Source: an uncultured Alphaproteobacteria bacterium
Lineage (GTDB): Bacteria > Pseudomonadota > Alphaproteobacteria > RF32 > CAG-239
DNA: 10,272 nucleotides
Direction of reading: 5' to 3'
Assembly: GCA_910580155.1 (NCBI GenBank)
Contig: CAJTWX010000058.1
Coordinates: forward strand, 1-10,272
Shown here piece by piece: positions 5,967-10,272 of this stretch. The notes under the pieces are model-generated. The model saw only the letters and a list, made by a program, of their open reading frames with translations. It had not been told where the DNA came from and did no database searches. Both the position numbers and the translations under genes were made by a program. The first letter of the stretch is position 1, and each line of letters begins with the position of its first letter.

Positions 5967-7084
5967 TTATTCTTCTCCTTCATTCCCAGCAGCACGTCCG
6001 CCACCGAAAATACACTGTAAAACTGATAAACCACCTCACGCACCTTGCGATAATCAAGCGCCGGTGTAAACAGCGAGGTGGTTTCAAACATATCCTTGCC
6101 CGTATGTACCGCTATCAACACTTTATTGTTCCAAAACGAAAACTCGATTTTATTGCCTTTAAACCGCCTTTTCACCACCAGCATCCGTTCCATAAACGCC
6201 GGCGTCAGCACATATCGCGCCTCAATCTGGTCAGTGGATTCCACTTGCCAATGCTTATCAAACATCACATCCTCAAGCGCCACTTCCTGCATTTTTTTTC
6301 TTTTTCTGCCGAACAAATCTTTAACAATCCAATATCCGCCACACAAAAAAAACACTAACACCGGAAAAAACGTCATAAAGGCCAAAGCATCCCTCCTGTC
6401 CAGCACATTCCTATACATTGCTGCCCCCGACAAACAACAAAACAACGCAATAACGGCAACCACAATAACAACACCCCATCCCTTTGCGTGAACCACTGTT
6501 TGTCCGTGAAATCGTTTTGGCATATCCAAAGAAATCAAAATCCCTTTAAAGACCTGCACATCTCTCTTGTTTTTCCCAGTGCCGCGCACATCGCGCAATT
6601 CCTGCTCCGAAACGGCGATTTTCACCCCGTTATAACTCCCCTCAAAACAATCGTCATACTCTCGCCGGTTAAAGCTGCCAAACAGCCGCGACTGCTTCAA
6701 AACCTCCGGCGAATGCACCGCCCCCGGACAAGTGTGATAAGTTAAATCGCCCCAAAACGAGAGAATTTTATTCATCACCAGCTTTTTCGTATCTGTTTTA
6801 TAATTTTCTACCGGACACCACCAATACACACACCAAAAAAGCACGGCGAAGCCCCAGATTGTTCCCGCCGTGTCATTATCCTTTTCGACCATATATTTCA
6901 TAATTCCACAGAAATAGCTGGCAAACAAAAACGCCGCCAGAATAGCCGCCCGCCAATAAAAACTTTTCAGATACGGCTTGCGCTTTTCCTCAAGCTCCTG
7001 ATAATCCCCCTCAAGTTTTTCCCTGTAAAACGCGCGAAACGCCCGCTGTTTCTCCACCAGTTCATAATTAACGTTTCTTCTCAT
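5963..7084 (-). CDS. DUF3137 family membrane protein
   Basis: A 373-residue integral membrane protein of unknown function. The DUF3137 signature is in two blocks: RLFGSFNRREYDDCFEGSYNG continuing to VFKGILISLDM (about 133-187), and LEDVMFDKHWQVESTDQIEA running into RYVLTPAFMERM (about 270-301). Two transmembrane helices lie at about 43-60 and 74-92. A second pair lies at about 203-222 and 234-254, between the two blocks, followed by the very basic GRKRKKMQ. The N-terminal 40 residues are charged and could be a coiled coil. GAGGA at 7091-7095 sits six bases before the ATG. It is the first gene of a two-gene operon with the exported MORN-variant protein, which suggests a shared envelope role, but no reaction can be stated. 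Confidence 0.85.
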   Translation of the reverse strand: MRRNVNYELVEKQRAFRAFYREKLEGDYQELEEKRKPYLKSFYWRAAILAAFLFASYFCGIMKYMVEKDNDTAGTIWGFAVLFWCVYWWCPVENYKTDTKKLVMNKILSFWGDLTYHTCPGAVHSPEVLKQSRLFGSFNRREYDDCFEGSYNGVKIAVSEQELRDVRGTGKNKRDVQVFKGILISLDMPKRFHGQTVVHAKGWGVVIVVAVIALFCCLSGAAMYRNVLDRRDALAFMTFFPVLVFFLCGGYWIVKDLFGRKRKKMQEVALEDVMFDKHWQVESTDQIEARYVLTPAFMERMLVVKRRFKGNKIEFSFWNNKVLIAVHTGKDMFETTSLFTPALDYRKVREVVYQFYSVFSVADVLLGMKEKNK

Positions 7085-7113
7085 CCTATGTCCTCAAAAC
7101 ATAATACCTTGTC

Positions 7114-7143
7114 AATATAGCCCAATCCCTCCAAAAAAGTCAA
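7114..7143 (-). promoter_or_regulatory. Promoter of the DUF3137-MORN operon
   Basis: On the minus strand, TTGACT (7138-7143) and TATATT (7114-7119) are separated by 18 bases; each matches five of six consensus positions. Transcription would start near 7107, giving a leader of about 23 bases. The -35 box overlaps the T-rich tail of the dxs terminator, so the two transcription units are packed back to back. Confidence 0.65.
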
Positions 7144-7174
7144 ACAAAATATAAAGCCCCCGTTTCCAAGGGCT
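7141..7174 (-). terminator. Intrinsic terminator downstream of dxs
   Basis: On the minus strand AGCCC (7170-7174) pairs with GGGCT (7155-7159) around a 10-base loop and is followed by TTATATTTTG. The stem is only five base pairs and the tail is not a pure T run, so termination may be incomplete. It lies 13 bases past the dxs stop codon. Confidence 0.55.
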
Positions 7175-7186
7175 GCTATAAATATA

Positions 7187-8935
7187 TTACATCAATAAGC
7201 TCAATACATTTTCGAGTATTTGCGGCACGGTCAGGCGGCAGCGCTCATAGATACTCTCCACCGGCTCGCGGTCGGTAAATTCCTTTTTGCCACCGTATGC
7301 AAAAACCTTGACATCGCTTGCGCTGAAGAAACGCGCGACTTTTTCGCCGAACCCGCCGTCCAAAACGCCGTCTTCAAGCGTAATAACGAGTTTATGATTT
7401 TTCTTAAGCTCGCTCAAAAGCACCTCATCTACCGCATTATAAAACCGCGGGTTGACAAGCGTCGGGGTTAAGCCTTTTTCTTTCAACGCTGCCACCACCT
7501 CGCGCCCGAGTTTCATAAAGTTACCGAGCGCCAAAACCGCCACGTCTTTCCCCTGCTCCGCCACTTCCGAACGATGCAGCGCAATCGGCGAAACAGAACC
7601 GGCAACCGGAGCACCCGCCGGCACGCGGATAACCACCGGATGCTCGTTTTGCGCTAAACTCCAATTCAGCATCGCCACATATTCTTCTCTGTTCGTCGGT
7701 GCCAGACAAACCAAATTCGGAATGCTCGACATCATCGCCATATCAAATGTGCAAAGATGCGTTGCATCCGCCCCCGACAACCCGCCTCCAAAAACGAGAA
7801 TAACCGCCGGATTGCAGTTCAGCGCCAAATCTTGCGACAATTGATCATATGTGCGCTGAATAAACGAACTCATCACGCAAAAAACCGGTTTGCACCCGCC
7901 TTTAGCCAATGCAGAGGCCATCGCCACACAATGCTCTTCGGCAATTCCCGCATCCACATAGTGCGCCCCGAGCGCCGCACGCTTTTCCGCATTCCAGCCA
8001 AACACACCCGGTGTTCCCGCCGTCATCAAAACCACATTGTCACCCTGTTTAATCTTATCGGTCAGCAGATTATAGGTAATATCGTTATACGTTTCGCCTG
8101 CGCCGAAATCAACCGTCGGTTTGCCGCTCTCAACATCAAACGGCACTCTCCAATGCCACGGCTCTTTGTTTTGCTCCGCCGGCGCATAGCCCTTGCCTTT
8201 GTTGGTGTTCAGATGCACAACCACCGGTTTTGCGCTGTCTTTCACGCTTTCAAATGCCTTAATTAACGTTGCAATGTCATTGCCGTCGTTCACATAAACA
8301 TAGTCATATCCGAATGCCTTAAACAAATTCAATTCTGCCTTGCCGTTCGTCTGCCGCAAAAGTTCCAGATTTTTATACAGCCCGCCGTGATTTTCGGCAA
8401 TCGACATTTGGTTGTCATTCACCACCACAATAAAGTTGCTGTTAAGTTCCGACCCACCGAAATCAAGCCCCTCCAGAGCCTCGCCGCCGGAAAGCGACCC
8501 GTCGCCGATAACCGCAATCACATTGTGTTTTTCGCCTTTCAAATCCCGCGCTTTCGCCAAACCGGAAGCAAGCGATAAGGAGGTCGATGTATGCCCAATG
8601 GTAAACAGGTCGTGCTCGCTTTCATTCGGATTGGTATAGCCGGTAATTTTGCCATAATCTTCGGGGGTCAAAAAGCCGTTTTTGCGTCCGGTCAAAATTT
8701 TGTGCGGATAGCACTGGTGCGACACATCAAACACAATCTTGTCTACGGGCGAATTAAAAACATAATGCAGCGCAATAATCGCATCTGCCATCCCGAGGTT
8801 TGGCCCAACGTGCCCGCCGATAAGGCTGTCACGTTTCAAAACTGCCGCACGCACTTCTTCTGCAACCCCCTCCAATTCTTCAACAGACAATTTTTTCACG
8901 TCCGCCGGTGAATTAACATTATCCAAATATGACAT
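7187..8935 (-). CDS. dxs: 1-deoxy-D-xylulose-5-phosphate synthase, short form
   Basis: A thiamine-diphosphate enzyme that condenses pyruvate and glyceraldehyde 3-phosphate to 1-deoxyxylulose 5-phosphate, the entry step of the MEP isoprenoid pathway. From the second ATG it has 582 residues, against about 620-640 in canonical DXS. Visible family features are GGHVGPNLG (His42), DVSHQCYPHKILTGR (His73), GHTSTSLS (His115), the ThDP motif GDGS (144) to NDNQMS (173-175), NKGKGYAPAE, GIAEEH with the catalytic Glu (about 334), and GADATH (His393). The segment after NDNQMSIAENHGG is much shorter than in E. coli, and the usual RYPRG is VIRVPAG. This resembles the short DXS-like branch seen in Firmicutes and gut bacteria. 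GAGAGG is five bases from the ATG at 8935 but only two from the ATG at 8938. It is monocistronic. Confidence 0.88.
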   Translation of the reverse strand: MSYLDNVNSPADVKKLSVEELEGVAEEVRAAVLKRDSLIGGHVGPNLGMADAIIALHYVFNSPVDKIVFDVSHQCYPHKILTGRKNGFLTPEDYGKITGYTNPNESEHDLFTIGHTSTSLSLASGLAKARDLKGEKHNVIAVIGDGSLSGGEALEGLDFGGSELNSNFIVVVNDNQMSIAENHGGLYKNLELLRQTNGKAELNLFKAFGYDYVYVNDGNDIATLIKAFESVKDSAKPVVVHLNTNKGKGYAPAEQNKEPWHWRVPFDVESGKPTVDFGAGETYNDITYNLLTDKIKQGDNVVLMTAGTPGVFGWNAEKRAALGAHYVDAGIAEEHCVAMASALAKGGCKPVFCVMSSFIQRTYDQLSQDLALNCNPAVILVFGGGLSGADATHLCTFDMAMMSSIPNLVCLAPTNREEYVAMLNWSLAQNEHPVVIRVPAGAPVAGSVSPIALHRSEVAEQGKDVAVLALGNFMKLGREVVAALKEKGLTPTLVNPRFYNAVDEVLLSELKKNHKLVITLEDGVLDGGFGEKVARFFSASDVKVFAYGGKKEFTDREPVESIYERCRLTVPQILENVLSLLM

Positions 8936-9010
8936 CATTTCCTCTCTAAAAATATGTTATGACAATAGGATATCCTCAAAACGAGCTGTCCGCCTGCCGA
9001 TTCTGTCCTT

Positions 9011-9041
9011 ACTGTAACATTTAGAGTTACCTCTAAGTCAA
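9011..9041 (-). promoter_or_regulatory. dxs promoter with MerR-type operator
   Basis: On the minus strand, TTGACT (9036-9041) and TACAGT (9011-9016) are separated by 19 bases, longer than the usual 17. Between them lies a perfect dyad, TTAGAG-TTAC-CTCTAA on the plus strand (9021-9036). A long spacer filled by a dyad is the hallmark of promoters activated by MerR-family proteins, which untwist the spacer. No regulator gene lies in this window. Transcription would start near 9004, leaving a leader of about 65 bases that contains the palindrome AGGATATCCT (8967-8976). Confidence 0.6.
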
Positions 9042-9059
9042 GCATTTTTTTAAATTATA

Positions 9060-9088
9060 TTGACATCCGGATAAAAAGCGCATACATT
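9060..9088 (+). promoter_or_regulatory. Sigma-70 promoter of the 97-aa gene
   Basis: TTGACA (9060-9065), a 17-base spacer and TACATT (9083-9088) form a good promoter. Transcription should start near 9095, giving a 28-base leader. The promoter is divergent from that of dxs, 19 bases from its -35 box. Confidence 0.7.
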
Positions 9089-9122
9089 ACCGACCGAACA
9101 CTAATTATTAACCATAATCATT

Positions 9123-9416
9123 ATGAATATCGAGCAAATTTTGAACATCAATGTTCAGGAGCTTATGGAAAACAGCCTCGGCTCATTCGGCGATATCTAC
9201 TGCAATTTTGCAATTTTACAAAACCGCATCGCCGCCCAAAACGAACTCTCCGCAAAAGAGCGCCGCAACCTCCCAAAGGAATATATGCTGTTCCGTGACG
9301 AGGTCGCCCGCCGGATAGAGTGCTGCCGCCAGATGACCTTTAAGCGTTATAAATATGACGCCTGGCACAAAGAACTTAAAAGTTTTTACGAACGTCTGCC
9401 CACAGCTCTCGAGTAA
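9123..9416 (+). CDS. Small hypothetical protein, 97 residues
   Basis: I do not recognise this protein. It is soluble, charged and probably helical: a short N-terminal segment (about 1-18), a helix around 20-42 (DIYCNFAILQNRIAAQNELS), and a basic, aromatic C-terminal half. Cysteines are at 27, 67 and 68, the last two adjacent (IECCRQ). There is no signal peptide or membrane segment. A good promoter stands ahead and a strong terminator starts 11 bases after the stop, so it is a complete single-gene unit and very probably real. The ATG at 9123 has no visible ribosome binding site. An in-frame ATG at 9165 (residue 15) is preceded by AGGAG at 9157-9161, but only three bases away, so the start is uncertain; the alternative would give 83 residues. 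Confidence 0.7.
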   Translation: MNIEQILNINVQELMENSLGSFGDIYCNFAILQNRIAAQNELSAKERRNLPKEYMLFRDEVARRIECCRQMTFKRYKYDAWHKELKSFYERLPTALE

Positions 9417-9427
9417 TCTCTGCACAC

Positions 9428-9468
9428 AAAAAACAGCGCCCGATACCACCGTATCCGCGCTGTTTTTT
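9428..9468. terminator. Strong bidirectional intrinsic terminator
   Basis: AAAAAACAGCGC (9428-9439) pairs perfectly with GCGCTGTTTTTT (9457-9468), and GATAC (9442-9446) pairs with GTATC (9451-9455) inside, leaving a four-base loop. The A run on one side and T run on the other let it end transcription from both the plus-strand 97-aa gene and the minus-strand membrane protein gene. Confidence 0.93.
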
Positions 9469-9485
9469 GGTAATAAAGAAAAATA

Positions 9486-9806
9486 CTACAAAACTGAAAC
9501 ACTTTGCGAAATCCATACCAGTAAAGCATATAACAACACAAGTTGCAGCGACAGCCATTTCCAGCTTTTGAACATAACACGCAGCCCTTCTTCGGGATAA
9601 CCGTCTTCATATTCGTCGACAACCCAGTCTGTGCGTCCTTTTTCATACTTTACAAAGTTCCATATCAATGCATAGAATGCACAAACACTGATTTTCCAGT
9701 CCGGAAGTAATAAAACAAACATCCCGACCAGTAAAATTAACTGAATACGCTGAAAAATCTGCTCACAACGTTTTTCTTTTTCTGATTTACTTTTAATAGT
9801 GGCCAT
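9486..9806 (-). CDS. Small hypothetical membrane protein, three helices
   Basis: A 106-residue protein I do not recognise. The N-terminus is short and basic (MATIKSKSEKEKR). Hydrophobic segments at about 21-35 and 38-53 are split by PDWK, a charged loop follows (about 54-80, with DEYEDGYPEEG), and a third helix lies at about 84-101. This fits a small inner-membrane protein. It has its own near-consensus promoter and a shared terminator 18 bases past its stop. The ribosome binding site is weak: AAGGA at 9824-9828 is 17 bases from the ATG and lies in the loop of a CCGTA/TACGG hairpin (9819-9835), so translation may be inefficient or controlled. It sits downstream of eptA on the same strand, but the separate promoter makes a functional link uncertain. 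Confidence 0.7.
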   Translation of the reverse strand: MATIKSKSEKEKRCEQIFQRIQLILLVGMFVLLLPDWKISVCAFYALIWNFVKYEKGRTDWVVDEYEDGYPEEGLRVMFKSWKWLSLQLVLLYALLVWISQSVSVL

Positions 9807-9867
9807 AAAACATAATTACCGTATCCTTGGTACGGGGTCTGAATAATAATAAACTTTATCTGTCAGG

Positions 9868-9896
9868 ATATTAAAAGACGCCACCCCGTTTGTCAA
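9868..9896 (-). promoter_or_regulatory. Near-consensus promoter of the small membrane protein gene
   Basis: On the minus strand TTGACA (9891-9896) is a perfect -35, with a 17-base spacer and TAATAT (9868-9873) as -10. Transcription should start near 9862. It lies just past the eptA stop codon, with no obvious terminator between, so readthrough from eptA is also possible. Confidence 0.8.
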
Positions 9897-9908
9897 TAAA
9901 AAAGCAAA

Positions 9909-10272
9909 TTACTTTATACACTGCCCCAGCAGGTCAAGCTTGTCATTATATGTGTTGCTGCTGATACCCAAAAGGCGGAGGACTGTATGATAGTAATTAT
10001 CGTGCGAATAAGAATTTTCCGCCGCCGCTTTTTTAAGACAGGAAATATCAATATTTTCCGCCTGCTGCAAACTTGGCGAGAGCCACAATATCATTGGCAC
10101 TTTTTTCTGCTCATCAGGCGCAATAGCATACGGCAACCCGTGCAGATAAATATTTTTTTCACCCAAAGATTCGCCATGGTCAGAAACATACAGCATTCCG
10201 CTTTCAAGCTCCGGATGGCGTTTTAAGATATCTATCACCGAAGAGAGAATATAGTCGGTATAAACCAGCGTA
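9909..10272 (-). CDS. eptA: Phosphoethanolamine transferase, C-terminal part, cut by window edge
   Basis: The open frame runs to the window edge, so the 5' part (membrane domain and most of the catalytic domain) lies outside; only about 120 C-terminal residues are present. They read YTDYILSSVIDILKRHPELE, then SDHGESLGE, IYLHGLPYAIAPDEQKKVPM and ILWLSP, closely matching the end of EptA-type enzymes. These inner-membrane proteins transfer phosphoethanolamine from phosphatidylethanolamine to lipid A (or core sugars) in the periplasm, lowering its negative charge and giving resistance to polymyxins and cationic peptides. The Asp-His pair in SDHGE and the later His of YLHG are the zinc-binding residues of this alkaline-phosphatase-like fold. 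A GTG within the frame at 10238 is internal, not the start. Distinguishing EptA from EptB/C relatives needs the missing part. Confidence 0.92.
   Translation of the reverse strand, partial: TLVYTDYILSSVIDILKRHPELESGMLYVSDHGESLGEKNIYLHGLPYAIAPDEQKKVPMILWLSPSLQQAENIDISCLKKAAAENSYSHDNYYHTVLRLLGISSNTYNDKLDLLGQCIK

Noticed and set aside
5921..6745. Several plus-strand open frames opposite the DUF3137 gene
   Set aside because: They are shadows of a minus-strand gene with recognisable domain blocks and membrane helices.
7220..8911. Several plus-strand open frames (up to 169 residues) opposite dxs
   Set aside because: They are antisense to a well-supported enzyme and show His/Arg-rich compositions typical of shadows.
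9216..9646. Minus-strand open frames overlapping the 97-aa gene and the terminator
   Set aside because: They run through the strong bidirectional terminator hairpin and clash with two better-supported genes.

Overview
The window looks like chromosomal DNA from a Gram-negative bacterium, most likely an alphaproteobacterium and possibly one of the uncultured gut-associated lineages. The main evidence is the gene run rlpA - D-Ala-D-Ala carboxypeptidase - tmk, a typical alphaproteobacterial arrangement, plus lipid A modification (eptA), an outer-membrane-type lipoprotein and Gram-negative signal peptides. The lineage is inferred from gene order and protein character, not from a search.

Layout. 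Positions 1-790 carry no convincing protein gene. They hold copies of an imperfect palindromic 'GTCATTGCGA...GCAATC' repeat and a well-organised candidate structured RNA (about 156-421) with its own promoter and intrinsic terminator. Further hairpins follow at 459-567. On the minus strand, 792-2474 is a two-gene operon: an unrecognised secreted protein followed by holB (DNA polymerase III delta-prime), driven by a near-consensus promoter at 2517-2545. A divergent promoter at 2601-2629 drives a plus-strand operon of rlpA (lipoprotein glycosidase for naked septal glycan), a PBP5/6-type carboxypeptidase and tmk (thymidylate kinase), with tight or coupled junctions. tmk meets the minus-strand gene cluster tail to tail with overlapping stop codons.

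From 5364 to 8938 all genes are on the minus strand. A short form of 1-deoxy-D-xylulose-5-phosphate synthase (dxs) comes first, with a terminator after it. Then comes an operon of a four-helix DUF3137 membrane protein and a secreted YwqK/MORN-variant repeat protein, joined by an ATGA start/stop overlap. The dxs promoter has a 19-bp spacer containing a perfect dyad, the architecture recognised by MerR-family activators. To its right are a 97-aa protein of unknown function (plus strand), a strong bidirectional terminator, a 106-aa three-helix membrane protein (minus strand, own near-consensus promoter) and the 3' end of eptA, a lipid A phosphoethanolamine transferase cut by the window edge.

The genes are mostly cell-envelope and housekeeping functions: peptidoglycan remodelling at division, dTTP supply and clamp loading for replication, isoprenoid precursor supply and lipid A charge modification. 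The most interesting unexplained items are the structured RNA with competing helices at 156-421, the MerR-type operator in front of a divergent short DXS, and the transmembrane hairpin apparently inserted into the DUF3137 domain.
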